From an uncultured Oscillospiraceae bacterium (lineage in GTDB: Bacteria > Bacillota > Clostridia > Oscillospirales > Acutalibacteraceae), in assembly GCA_900545655.1 (NCBI GenBank), contig UQZY01000003.1, positions 22,422-86,421 on the forward strand: a stretch of DNA of 64,000 nt, in the 5' to 3' direction. Positions within the stretch are counted from its first letter, which is position 1. The number at the start of each line of letters is the position of its first letter. Below the pieces are notes generated by a model, which saw only the letters and a program-made list of their open reading frames with translations, was not told where the DNA came from and did no database searches. Made by a program: the position numbers and the translations under genes. Shown in pieces: positions 26,501-34,263 of the stretch.

Positions 26501-27451
26501 TTAAAAAAGCAGTGCAGCACCGATTATGCCGGCGTCGTTGCCGAGTGTTGCGGCGCAGATTTTTGTCTGTCTCTTTGCGTGCTGCGTATAACGCTTGCGC
26601 TCAACCTTTTCCGTAAGAGGCTTTATGATGAAGTCTCCCTGTGCTGCGATTCCTCCGCCGATACAGAGTATCTCCGGCTGAAAAATGTTTATGAGGTTTG
26701 TTACTCCGCAGGAGAGCCATTCTATGAATCTGTCTATAACCTTTAAAGCGGTTTCGTCTCCCTTGTGCGCCGCGTCAAAAACAACCTTGCCGTCAACCAT
26801 TTCAATATCGTCATTTGTAAGCTTCCACATGTAACTGTCATGGTCTCTGTCTCGGAGCAAAGCATCCTTTGCCTGACGTACAAGCGCGGTTGCGGAGGCG
26901 TACTGTTCAAAACACCCTATCCGTCCGCACGGACAGGCTATACCCTCATGCTCTATAACCATGTGTCCTATTTCACCCGCGGCACCGTTTATACCCGAAA
27001 ACAGTTTTCCGTCAAGAATAATTCCTCCGCCGATTCCCGTGCCGAGGGTAACTGCGATAAAGTTCCCTGCATTTTCTCCGCAGCCCGCAGCCTGCTCACC
27101 GAGAGCGGCACAGTTTGCATCATTATCTATATGGGTTTCAATTTTGAGACGCTCCTCCACAAGGCGGCGGAGGGGCGTGTCATTGAAACCCAGGTTAGAT
27201 GAAAACTCAACAACACCGTCGGAATTTACCGCTCCCGGTGTGCCTATGCCGACAGACGCAATGTCGGAAAGCGTTATGCCGGACTCCGCCACGGCAAGCA
27301 GTACCGCTTCCTTTATGCTGTCGGCAATCTCTTCTGCCGGACGTGGCAAATTCGTCTTCACAGACGACTTCGCAACAATCTTCATATCCTCGTCGACCAC
27401 GCCGGCAGCAATATTTGTTCCGCCGAGGTCAACTCCTATTCTGTACTTCAT
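26501..27451 (-). CDS. glcK: ROK-family glucokinase
   Basis: 316 residues. The phosphate-binding GVDLGGTNIAAGVV at the N-terminus, catalytic IDNDANCAALGEQ near 110, TLGTGIGGGI near 135 and the zinc-binding CPCGRIGCFE near 175 are all diagnostic of ROK sugar kinases. Glucokinase is the best guess; N-acetylglucosamine or other hexose kinases remain possible. The ribosome site before ATG 27451 is weak. It sits alone between murB and the SCP2 cassette, which ends with its own terminator. Confidence 0.88.
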   Translation of the reverse strand: MKYRIGVDLGGTNIAAGVVDEDMKIVAKSSVKTNLPRPAEEIADSIKEAVLLAVAESGITLSDIASVGIGTPGAVNSDGVVEFSSNLGFNDTPLRRLVEERLKIETHIDNDANCAALGEQAAGCGENAGNFIAVTLGTGIGGGIILDGKLFSGINGAAGEIGHMVIEHEGIACPCGRIGCFEQYASATALVRQAKDALLRDRDHDSYMWKLTNDDIEMVDGKVVFDAAHKGDETALKVIDRFIEWLSCGVTNLINIFQPEILCIGGGIAAQGDFIIKPLTEKVERKRYTQHAKRQTKICAATLGNDAGIIGAALLF

Positions 27452-27540
27452 TTTATCATATCCCGATTATAAAACAAATTTACAAACTTATACAGTTAAT
27501 ATACTATCATAAACCCACCTGTCATGCCAATAGAAACTAA

Positions 27541-27602
27541 CAAAAAAAGATATAAAAACAACCGACAGAAAGTTACGCAATCTGCGTTTTTTCTGTCGGT
27601 TG
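27541..27602 (-). terminator. Terminator of the SCP2/transketolase operon
   Basis: Thirteen-bp outer stem (27559-27571 with 27590-27602) with an inner ACGCA/TGCGT hairpin, followed on the minus strand by U-rich sequence ending in U7. It lies 43 bases behind the last gene of the cassette. Confidence 0.85.
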
Positions 27603-27645
27603 AAAATCACCGTGATATGGTACGGATTTTGATTTATCCGGTTAC

Positions 27646-28443
27646 TTATTTTGCAAGATGACCTACGGTAGTCATATGGTCACCGAGCTGTACGCCGAAT
27701 TCCGGTCCGCCCTCCATGATGAGTTGACGGTTTGCGGTCATTTCAAACATGTCGCCTATCTCCATGAGGATAAGAAGTGCAGACTTTGCACAGTCAAACT
27801 TCATGGTAAAGAACGGCTTTGAACGCTCGTAGATACCCTTACCTGCCTTTGACTTGCCCTCGGCAATACGAAGGTAAGCGGCAACCTCGGGATGTCCTAC
27901 TACCTCCCACTGATAGCAGCGGTCAGGAGACTCCTTTACCCACTTTGAAACAGCAGGATGTCCAAGCTTATTAAGAGCCGAAATTCCTGTTGAAAGAAGT
28001 GAAAAATAAAGCTTTGTAAGAAGAAGCTGCGTTTCTTCATCCTCAGGAGGCTCAGCCATGTTGAGGAGTGCAGACATCTTGAGAAGCACAGCCATAAAGA
28101 GACCGAACTTCGGAACGTTCTTTATCTTTATAGCGGGAAGCTTCGTCATGTCTCCCTTCATGAAGGCATTCATTTTCTCCATGGAAGAAAATGCGAGTTC
28201 TCCGTCGATCTGGTTAGGTCCTTCATAGAGACCCTGGTAAGTTTCCCACTCACCCTTGGTAACTACAAAGTGAACTCCTTCTTTTTTACCGTCAGCCTTT
28301 ACAGATACCTGATAAACTGCGTTTATTCTCGGCAATGTAAAAAGCTTGTTAAGAGACGGAACATCTGTTGCAATGATTTTCATAAGAGGCAAAGCACCTG
28401 CCATGAAAACCTTATTAGCATAACGGGTTTCTTCGTTTGGCAT
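27646..28443 (-). CDS. SCP2-like sterol-binding-fold protein B (two SCP2-like halves)
   Basis: 265 residues, no signal peptide. The first half (about 35-120, with KEGVHFVVTKGEW and INGELAFSS-like IDGELAFSSMEKMNAFMKGD) and the second half (about 175-260, with FFTMKFDCAKSALLILMEIGD) each resemble an SCP2 sterol-transfer domain, so it looks like a tandem duplication. SCP2 domains form a hydrophobic pocket that binds lipids or fatty acyl-CoAs or shields a reaction product. ATG 28443 has AAAGGAGG 8 bases upstream. Last gene of the five-gene cassette; it shares its architecture with the first gene, 31701-32465. No defined function is known to me. Confidence 0.75.
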   Translation of the reverse strand: MPNEETRYANKVFMAGALPLMKIIATDVPSLNKLFTLPRINAVYQVSVKADGKKEGVHFVVTKGEWETYQGLYEGPNQIDGELAFSSMEKMNAFMKGDMTKLPAIKIKNVPKFGLFMAVLLKMSALLNMAEPPEDEETQLLLTKLYFSLLSTGISALNKLGHPAVSKWVKESPDRCYQWEVVGHPEVAAYLRIAEGKSKAGKGIYERSKPFFTMKFDCAKSALLILMEIGDMFEMTANRQLIMEGGPEFGVQLGDHMTTVGHLAK

Positions 28444-28460
28444 AATTCTTTCCTCCTTTA

Positions 28461-29474
28461 TCAATACTCGTCGTCCCAGTTGTCGTCAGCATGGATATTG
28501 AGTCCGAGAAGCTCTGCAGCTGCTCTTTCAACACCGTTTGCGTCAATACCGGCAATTGAGAGAAGGTCTTCCTGAAGACCTATTGTTGAGAAGTCGTTGT
28601 CGTGACCGAGCATCTTGAACTTGCAGGGTCTTCCGTGTTCGGCAATAACCTCTGCTACGGCAGAGCCGAGACCGCCCTGAATAACATGGTCCTCAACAGT
28701 GATTATACAGCCTGTTTCATCAACAGCCCTCTTTATAGCTTCCTTATCAAGAGGCTTTATGGTATGCATGTTGAGCACACGGACATTAAGTCCGCAGTCA
28801 GCCTTAAGCATACGTGCAGCCTGCATGGCCTGGAATACACCGGCACCGATAGCGATGATAGTGAGGTCTCTGCCCTCCATCATTGTAGCAGCCTTATTCC
28901 ATACGAAATCTACGGAATCCGGTCCGCCCTCATAAACAACTGCGTCGAAACCGCGGTTGATACGTATGTATACCGGACCCGGGATATCATATGCAGCCTT
29001 AACGAGCTTGTAAGCCTCTGCACCGTCACACGGACACATAACTGTCATGTGCGGAAGAGAGCGCATAACGGCAAGGTCAATAAGAGAGTGATGTGTTGAA
29101 CCTGCCTGGCCGAAAGATGTACCTGCATGAGATGCAAGAATCTTTACGGGAACGTTCTGATAGCAGATATCCGAATGAATCTGATCAAGAGAACGTGCAG
29201 CGGCAAAAATTGCAAATGTAGATGCAAAAGGAACGAAGCCGTTCTTTGCAAGACCTGCGGCAATACCGAACATGTTCTGCTCAGCGATTCCCACGTTTAT
29301 GAGTCTGTCCGGGAACTCCTTTGCAAATGCACTTATCTTTGTTGACTTTGCAAGGTCAGCGGTGAGAGCAACAACCTCAGGATGCTCAACGCCAAGGTCA
29401 TGCAATGCCTTTCCGTAGTACTCGGCTGTAGTAAGTTTCTCAGCTTCGATACTTGTATATGTCATACCACCCAT
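28461..29474 (-). CDS. Transketolase-like subunit, C-terminal half (pyrimidine + C domains)
   Basis: 337 residues corresponding to the pyrimidine-binding and C-terminal domains of transketolase. The catalytic Glu that activates thiamine diphosphate lies in NVGIAEQNMFGIAAGLA, and GQAGSTHHSLIDLA follows as in the family. It must pair with the N-terminal half encoded just upstream (2-base gap). Start ATG 29474 has AAAGGAGG 10 bases before it. Split transketolases occur in ordinary pentose metabolism and in specialised pathways such as sulphosugar breakdown (SqwGH); the neighbouring aminotransferase and SCP2 genes argue for a specialised role here. Confidence 0.88.
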   Translation of the reverse strand: MGGMTYTSIEAEKLTTAEYYGKALHDLGVEHPEVVALTADLAKSTKISAFAKEFPDRLINVGIAEQNMFGIAAGLAKNGFVPFASTFAIFAAARSLDQIHSDICYQNVPVKILASHAGTSFGQAGSTHHSLIDLAVMRSLPHMTVMCPCDGAEAYKLVKAAYDIPGPVYIRINRGFDAVVYEGGPDSVDFVWNKAATMMEGRDLTIIAIGAGVFQAMQAARMLKADCGLNVRVLNMHTIKPLDKEAIKRAVDETGCIITVEDHVIQGGLGSAVAEVIAEHGRPCKFKMLGHDNDFSTIGLQEDLLSIAGIDANGVERAAAELLGLNIHADDNWDDEY

Positions 29475-29476
29475 GA

Positions 29477-30373
29477 TTATTTGCCCTCCTTTTCTGCACG
29501 AGCAACACGCTCTTTATAGTATTTGTCAAGAGAGGCAAAAGCTCTTGTAGCCTTTGCTTCATCAAGAGAGCCATAATGCCAGAGATAGTCATCACGCATG
29601 AAGTCAACGCCCTCACCCTTGAAGGTATCAAGAACAATAGCTGTCGGCTTATCTCCGCCGTTCTTTCTGTACTCAATAGCAGCTTCAAGAGCAATATTGA
29701 GCTGTGAGAAGTTGTGTCCGTCTACACGGTATGTGTTGCAGTTGAATGCCTTGAGCTTTTTGTCTATAGGCTCAATATTCATCTCATCGGAAACACGTCC
29801 GTCGATCATGCACTTGTTGTTGTCAACCATGATAACAAGGTTGGAAAGCTTAAACTGTGCTGCCGACATGATAGCCTCCCAGTTTGAGCCCTCATTCATC
29901 TCACCGTCACCGCAGAGCACGAAGGTCATATAATCCTGACCCTTCATTCTTGCGGCAAGAGCAGCTCCTACACCGAGAGAAATACCGTGACCGAGAGAAC
30001 CTGTTGAGAAGTCAACACCCTTTACCTTATTGCAGTCAAGGTGCATACCTATCTTTGCTCCGGTAAGGTTAAAGATTTTGAGTTCGTCAACCGGCATATA
30101 TCCGTAATCCACGAGAACAGGAGCATAACCTACTGCTGCGTGTCCTTTCGAGAGTACGAATCTATCCCTGTCAGGATAGTTTGGATTGTGTGCGTCAAGT
30201 TTCATAAAACGATGGTAGAGAATTGTCATGACATCCATAGCTGACATGGCACCGCCGAGATGTCCCGAACCGCCCCAGATAGATGTCTGAAGTGTAAGAC
30301 GTCTGAGCTCATCTGCCTTCTTTTCAAGACGCAACCATTCTGCTTTATCGAATGGTCCGTAATTTGCTGGCAT
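29477..30373 (-). CDS. Transketolase-like subunit, N-terminal half (TPP-binding PP domain)
   Basis: 298 residues. The thiamine diphosphate/Mg motif is clear: CGDGEMNEGSNWEA followed by MVDNNK. GGSGHLGGAMSAMDVM near the start and RFVLSKGHAAVGYAPVL are typical for the N-terminal transketolase subunit. It forms the active centre together with the product of the next gene. AAGGGG ribosome site before ATG 30373; 34 bases separate it from the aminotransferase gene upstream. The donor/acceptor sugars cannot be read from the sequence. Confidence 0.9.
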   Translation of the reverse strand: MPANYGPFDKAEWLRLEKKADELRRLTLQTSIWGGSGHLGGAMSAMDVMTILYHRFMKLDAHNPNYPDRDRFVLSKGHAAVGYAPVLVDYGYMPVDELKIFNLTGAKIGMHLDCNKVKGVDFSTGSLGHGISLGVGAALAARMKGQDYMTFVLCGDGEMNEGSNWEAIMSAAQFKLSNLVIMVDNNKCMIDGRVSDEMNIEPIDKKLKAFNCNTYRVDGHNFSQLNIALEAAIEYRKNGGDKPTAIVLDTFKGEGVDFMRDDYLWHYGSLDEAKATRAFASLDKYYKERVARAEKEGK

Positions 30374-30407
30374 AATTTATCCCCTTTCAATTTTTTTATG
30401 CTCAAAA

Positions 30408-31682
30408 TTATTTAATAAAGCCCTGATCCTGATGTCTCTCTGCAACAACGGAGAATGCATCGTTTGCGATATCAACCGCAAGAGCGATGTCCTCGTCTGT
30501 AAGAGACGCATTTATGAAGTGATTGTGGTGAGAAGTGATAAACAAGCCGCGGCTTACACACTCTGCAACCCACTCCTGATGAAGCATGAGAGTATTGTCG
30601 TTTGCAATTCTGAGATAAAAGAGAGCAGGCTCACCGGAAACGATAAGGTCAAATCCGTGTTCACGTCCGGCTGCTTTGAGTCCGTCGGCAAGCTTAAGTC
30701 CCTTTTCACGGAACATGGTCGGCGTATCAAGTCTCTTCATCTTGTTAATACATGCGATACAAGCGGCAAAGGGTTCTGCACTCATCCAGTATGAGCCCGT
30801 ATAGGTTACTGACGAAGCAGTAGTTCTCATGTGCTCCTGACCGCATACGCAGGACATGTTGTATCCGTTTGCAAGCGCCTTACAGAAGCAGATAAGGTCT
30901 GCCTTAAAGCCGTAGTAATGGTCAGAGCCTGCAAGGTCAAGACGGAAGCCGCAGCGTACGTCGTCAATAATAAGAACCATACCGTGGTCATCACAGAACT
31001 TACGAACTGCTGCCCACTGCTCTTTTGTTGCGGGAACGTTATCAAAGAAGTTACCGTGGTCATAAGGCTGAGCTATGATTCCGGCAATGTCACCGTGGTT
31101 TTCATCCCATACTCTCTGAAGAGCAGCCATGTCAAACCAGGGAATAACTATGTTGTTTTCAACTTCCTCGGGAAGAATTCCCGGATAGTCGGCCTTCTGT
31201 GCCCACTGGAAGTCACCGTGATAGTAGCCCTTGAAGAATACTATCTTCTTTCTGCCGGTATGGGCACGTGCGCACATAACGGAGAATGTTGTTGCGTCAG
31301 AGCCGTTTTTCATAAAGAAAGCCCAGTCTGCAATATCTACCGTGTCCTTAAGAAGCTCCGCACACTCAACCATCTTATAAGACGGAGATGTTGTACAGTT
31401 TCCGATCTTGAGCTGTTCTATAGCGGCAGCATCAACCTCATCATCACAGTATCCGAGAACGTTCGGACCATAAGCACACATAAAGTCAAGGTACTTGTTT
31501 CCGTCAACGTCCCAGAAATATGAGCCCTTTGCATGGTCGCCCATAAGAGGCCATTTTGTTATAGGAAGGAAAAGACCCTCTGAAGGTCCGAGGTGTCCGT
31601 AAACACCTGCAGGTATAGCCGCAAGCGCACGGTTAAACCATTCCTGAGATTTCTCATGTTTGTACTCCGGATATTTACTCAT
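30408..31682 (-). CDS. Class III PLP aminotransferase (glutamate-1-semialdehyde aminomutase-like)
   Basis: 424 residues of fold-type I, class III. The PLP-binding Lys is in CFCKALANGYNM (about 275), the cofactor Asp in IIDDVRCGFR (the family usually has DEV.TGFR), and the substrate-side region MKNGSDATTFSVMCARAHTGR is clear. Relatives are GSA 2,1-aminomutase and omega-aminotransferases; the changed cofactor loop and the lack of other haem genes nearby argue against haem synthesis. Situated between an SCP2-like gene and a split transketolase, it probably aminates a product or precursor of the transketolase. This is inference. Confidence 0.88.
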   Translation of the reverse strand: MSKYPEYKHEKSQEWFNRALAAIPAGVYGHLGPSEGLFLPITKWPLMGDHAKGSYFWDVDGNKYLDFMCAYGPNVLGYCDDEVDAAAIEQLKIGNCTTSPSYKMVECAELLKDTVDIADWAFFMKNGSDATTFSVMCARAHTGRKKIVFFKGYYHGDFQWAQKADYPGILPEEVENNIVIPWFDMAALQRVWDENHGDIAGIIAQPYDHGNFFDNVPATKEQWAAVRKFCDDHGMVLIIDDVRCGFRLDLAGSDHYYGFKADLICFCKALANGYNMSCVCGQEHMRTTASSVTYTGSYWMSAEPFAACIACINKMKRLDTPTMFREKGLKLADGLKAAGREHGFDLIVSGEPALFYLRIANDNTLMLHQEWVAECVSRGLFITSHHNHFINASLTDEDIALAVDIANDAFSVVAERHQDQGFIK

Positions 31683-31700
31683 GTCAGAATATCCCCCTTC

Positions 31701-32465
31701 TTATGCAAGATAAAGCGCAACTCTGTCGAGAATGCGGTTTACGTTGTCTATCATGTTGATCATTCCACTCATATATATGTTTCCGGCACAGAGCTCACCG
31801 ATGGTCGAAGCCGTTCCGTTGAAAAGTCCGTTTGCAAGCTCAACAGTTCTGAACTCCATAATAGCGCGCGGATTTTCCGGCTTTGCCTTTACAAGTGAAA
31901 GAATATGATTCTTTGCCGAGATAGTTACATATACCTTATCTGTAATACCCATCTGGATGTCTCCGTCAACGATATATGATGCAGAAAGCTTTCCTATCTG
32001 GTCGTTATTTCCTATAGCACAGATAGCACCGGCAATAGTGTACATGGTCAGTATTGTTGACTTTTCAAAAAAGTCGGGATTCTTAAGATCCTTATCGGAA
32101 GGTCTTAAATACTTAACAAGAATGTTTGTGAGCTTCGTAAATGGGCCCATGAGGAACATAAGCGTCTGGGGGACACCCTTTACCGGAACTCCGGGTTTTG
32201 AGTTGTCAATGAGGTCATTGAACTTCTCAGGCGATGAAAACTTCATCTTACAGGTGCAGCCGGCGTCACCGTCTGTAAGCTTACAACCGTCTTTTGAGAA
32301 ATTGTATGTTACACAAGGTCCGTCTGTAACCTCAAAACAAAGTGATACAGGCTTTTTCAGTTTTTGACATACCTTTTTTGCGCCCGGGTCAAGTTCACAG
32401 AGATTCTCAAGTGTGGCAAGAACACCATATGCGTTCACGTATGCCAAGGTTTTTGCATCTTTCAA
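31701..32465 (-). CDS. SCP2-like sterol-binding-fold protein A (two SCP2-like halves)
   Basis: 254 residues, first gene of the cassette. The N-terminal half (about 40-100: SLCFEVTDGPCVTYNFSKDG, then MKFSSPEKFNDLID) and the C-terminal half (about 175-250: VTISAKNHILSLVK, ending ELCAGNIYMSGMINMIDN) each look SCP2-like. It is cysteine-rich in the first half (eight Cys before residue 105, including CKLTDGDAGCTC), unlike protein B. Start is a TTG at 32465 with AGGAGG six bases upstream; the frame is open further but without a ribosome site. A promoter lies at 32523-32552. A hydrophobic-ligand carrier or enzyme scaffold is likely; the ligand is unknown. Confidence 0.72.
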   Translation of the reverse strand: MKDAKTLAYVNAYGVLATLENLCELDPGAKKVCQKLKKPVSLCFEVTDGPCVTYNFSKDGCKLTDGDAGCTCKMKFSSPEKFNDLIDNSKPGVPVKGVPQTLMFLMGPFTKLTNILVKYLRPSDKDLKNPDFFEKSTILTMYTIAGAICAIGNNDQIGKLSASYIVDGDIQMGITDKVYVTISAKNHILSLVKAKPENPRAIMEFRTVELANGLFNGTASTIGELCAGNIYMSGMINMIDNVNRILDRVALYLA

Positions 32466-32489
32466 AATAATCCTCCTCTCATAATTAAA

Positions 32490-32507
32490 ACACGTTCCCA
32501 ACCGTGT
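32490..32507. promoter_or_regulatory. Inverted repeat in the cassette leader, possible operator
   Basis: ACACG (32490-32494) and CGTGT (32503-32507) with an 8-base centre, followed by further ACGTGTAC, between the promoter and the TTG start of SCP2-like gene A. Fits an operator or a small leader hairpin. Confidence 0.35.
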
Positions 32508-32522
32508 ACGTGTACAAATATG

Positions 32523-32552
32523 ATAATAACACAAACCTGCGGTCAAATTCAA
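32523..32552 (-). promoter_or_regulatory. Promoter of the SCP2/aminotransferase/transketolase operon
   Basis: TTGAAT (32547-32552), 18-base spacer, TATTAT (32523-32528) on the minus strand, about 58 bases before the start codon. Confidence 0.5.
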
Positions 32553-32615
32553 CAAAAATTATTCAAAATTTGTAATGATTTTTTTGCATTTCTTATAGCA
32601 ATGTAAAATTTTTTG

Positions 32616-32624
32616 TGTTATAAT
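32616..32624 (+). promoter_or_regulatory. Extended -10 promoter of pntAA
   Basis: TGT followed by consensus TATAAT (32619-32624); no good -35 at 16-18 bases. The transcript would start about 70 bases before the pntAA ATG. Confidence 0.5.
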
Positions 32625-32702
32625 TCCCATTGTGAAAAAAATTCCAGTGCGGAACATCACAATTTTTTTTTTTGAAAAAATGAAATGGAGGCGTAATCAA
32701 AA

Positions 32703-33860
32703 ATGATCATTGGAATTCCAAAGGAGATCATGCACGAAGAGGATCGTGTTTCAGCAACACCGGACACCGTAAAAGAGTATGTAGCTCTCGGTGCAGAGGT
32801 TCTTGTTGAGCAAAATGCCGGAAAAGGCGCACATTTTACCGATGACCAGTACATCGCAGCAGGAGCAAAGATTGTTCCCGACGTAGAAGAACTCTACGAA
32901 AAGGCAGGGGTTATCTTAAAGGTAAAAGAGCCGCTTTTCAACTCTGAAAAGGGTAAGCACGAAATTGAAATGATGCATAGCGGACAGTATCTTATCACTT
33001 TCATCCACCCTGCTTCTCCCGTTAACCATCAGATGGTAAAGGACATGGCGGCAAAGGGTATCATTTCAATAACACTTGACGGTATCCCGCGTATTTCACG
33101 CGCTCAGTCGATGGACGCACTTACATCCATGAGTACATGTGCAGGCTACAAGGGTATGCTTATGGCAGCTGACAGACTTCCGTGGTTCATACCGATGACA
33201 ACCTGTGCTGTCGGACTCATCAAGCCGGCTAACATACTTGTTCTCGGCGCAGGCGTTGCAGGCATGCAGGCTCTTGCAACCGGAAAACGTCTCGGCGGTG
33301 TTACGCATGCGGCAGATATAAGACCTATGGGTCGTGAAAATGCACAGTCACTCGGTGCAAAGATAGTTGAACTCGGAATCGATCCCGCTCTCGCAGTAGG
33401 TGAAGGCGGATATGCTCTCCGTCTTCCGGATGACGTGCTCAAGGGAGAACAGGAAACCCTTGCAAAGATTCTTCCCGACATGGACATCGTTTTCTGCTCT
33501 GCTCTTATTCCGGGCAAGCTCGCTCCCATCCTCATAACAGAGGAAATGGTTAAGATGATGAAGCCGGGCTCCGTAATAGTTGATATCTCAATCGACCAGG
33601 GCGGTAACTGTGAGATTACTCCTAAGGGATCTATCGAGGTTAAACACGGTGTTACAATCATCGGAACAAAGAACATTCCGGGTATCTTACCTACAAGCTC
33701 AACCTGGATGTTTGCAAACAATATGTATGAGCTCATAAAGTTCATAACAAAGGACGGAGAAATTTCTCTCGACATGAACGATGAAATCATAAAATCGGCA
33801 CTTACAACAATCGACGGAAAGATTGTTCATGCCGGCGCTCTTGAGGCAATGGGTCTTTGA
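32703..33860 (+). CDS. pntAA: NAD(P) transhydrogenase alpha subunit, soluble part
   Basis: 385 residues. The NAD(H)-binding domain I of proton-translocating transhydrogenase, homologous to alanine dehydrogenase but with the RISRAQSMDALTSM loop (RQ pair contacting NAD) and VLGAGVAGMQAL Rossmann motif. The following two membrane genes confirm it is transhydrogenase and not alanine dehydrogenase. The complex uses the ion gradient to reduce NADP+ with NADH, or the reverse. GGAGG lies 11 bases before the ATG. Divergent from the SCP2/transketolase cassette, and followed by a hairpin terminator before pntAB. Confidence 0.93.
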   Translation: MIIGIPKEIMHEEDRVSATPDTVKEYVALGAEVLVEQNAGKGAHFTDDQYIAAGAKIVPDVEELYEKAGVILKVKEPLFNSEKGKHEIEMMHSGQYLITFIHPASPVNHQMVKDMAAKGIISITLDGIPRISRAQSMDALTSMSTCAGYKGMLMAADRLPWFIPMTTCAVGLIKPANILVLGAGVAGMQALATGKRLGGVTHAADIRPMGRENAQSLGAKIVELGIDPALAVGEGGYALRLPDDVLKGEQETLAKILPDMDIVFCSALIPGKLAPILITEEMVKMMKPGSVIVDISIDQGGNCEITPKGSIEVKHGVTIIGTKNIPGILPTSSTWMFANNMYELIKFITKDGEISLDMNDEIIKSALTTIDGKIVHAGALEAMGL

Positions 33861-33896
33861 TTACATAATCTGTAAACATAAATCCGCTTAAAAAGG

Positions 33897-33930
33897 AAAG
33901 CGCGACTCCCTCTGTGAAGTCGCGCTTTTT
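33897..33930 (+). terminator. Terminator-like hairpin inside the pnt operon
   Basis: Eleven-bp stem AAAGCGCGACT (33897-33907) with 33918-33928 and a T5 run, between pntAA and pntAB. It should partially end transcription and lower expression of the membrane subunits relative to the soluble one. Confidence 0.8.
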
Positions 33931-33954
33931 AAGAAATTCGAGGAGTCAATTCAC

Positions 33955-34263
33955 ATGAAAACGGAAATCATTCTTGTAATTGTATTTTTTGTATCCATGT
34001 TGGTGGGATACAAGCTTATAAACAATGTTCCGAGTCTTCTTCATACGCCTCTTATGTCAGGCATGAATGCATTGTCCGGCATAACGGTACTCGGTGCAAT
34101 TTCATCAACGGTAATTGCAGTAAAGGCAAATGAGCCCGTTATCGGGTATATCTTCGGTGCGCTTGCACTTATACTTGCAATGATAAATGTTGTCGGAGGA
34201 TTCGGCGTAACCGGACGTATGCTTAAGATGTTCAAAAGCAAGGACAAAGGAGGTAATAAATAA
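33955..34263 (+). CDS. pntAB: NAD(P) transhydrogenase alpha-2 membrane subunit
   Basis: 102 residues with three membrane helices (approx. 3-20, 35-57, 65-90) and a short positive tail. This is the small membrane part that follows domain I as a separate gene in three-subunit transhydrogenases. The motif TPLMSGMNALSGI is characteristic. GAGGAG lies 9 bases upstream, and the stop overlaps the pntB ATG as TAATG. Confidence 0.92.
   Translation: MKTEIILVIVFFVSMLVGYKLINNVPSLLHTPLMSGMNALSGITVLGAISSTVIAVKANEPVIGYIFGALALILAMINVVGGFGVTGRMLKMFKSKDKGGNK

Noticed and set aside
30408..31682. hemL for haem/corrinoid synthesis
   Set aside because: The cofactor loop is altered and the neighbours are SCP2 and transketolase genes rather than haem or cobalamin genes.
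32703..33860. Alanine dehydrogenase
   Set aside because: The similarity is real, but the RISRAQ loop and the two following membrane subunits make it transhydrogenase PntAA.
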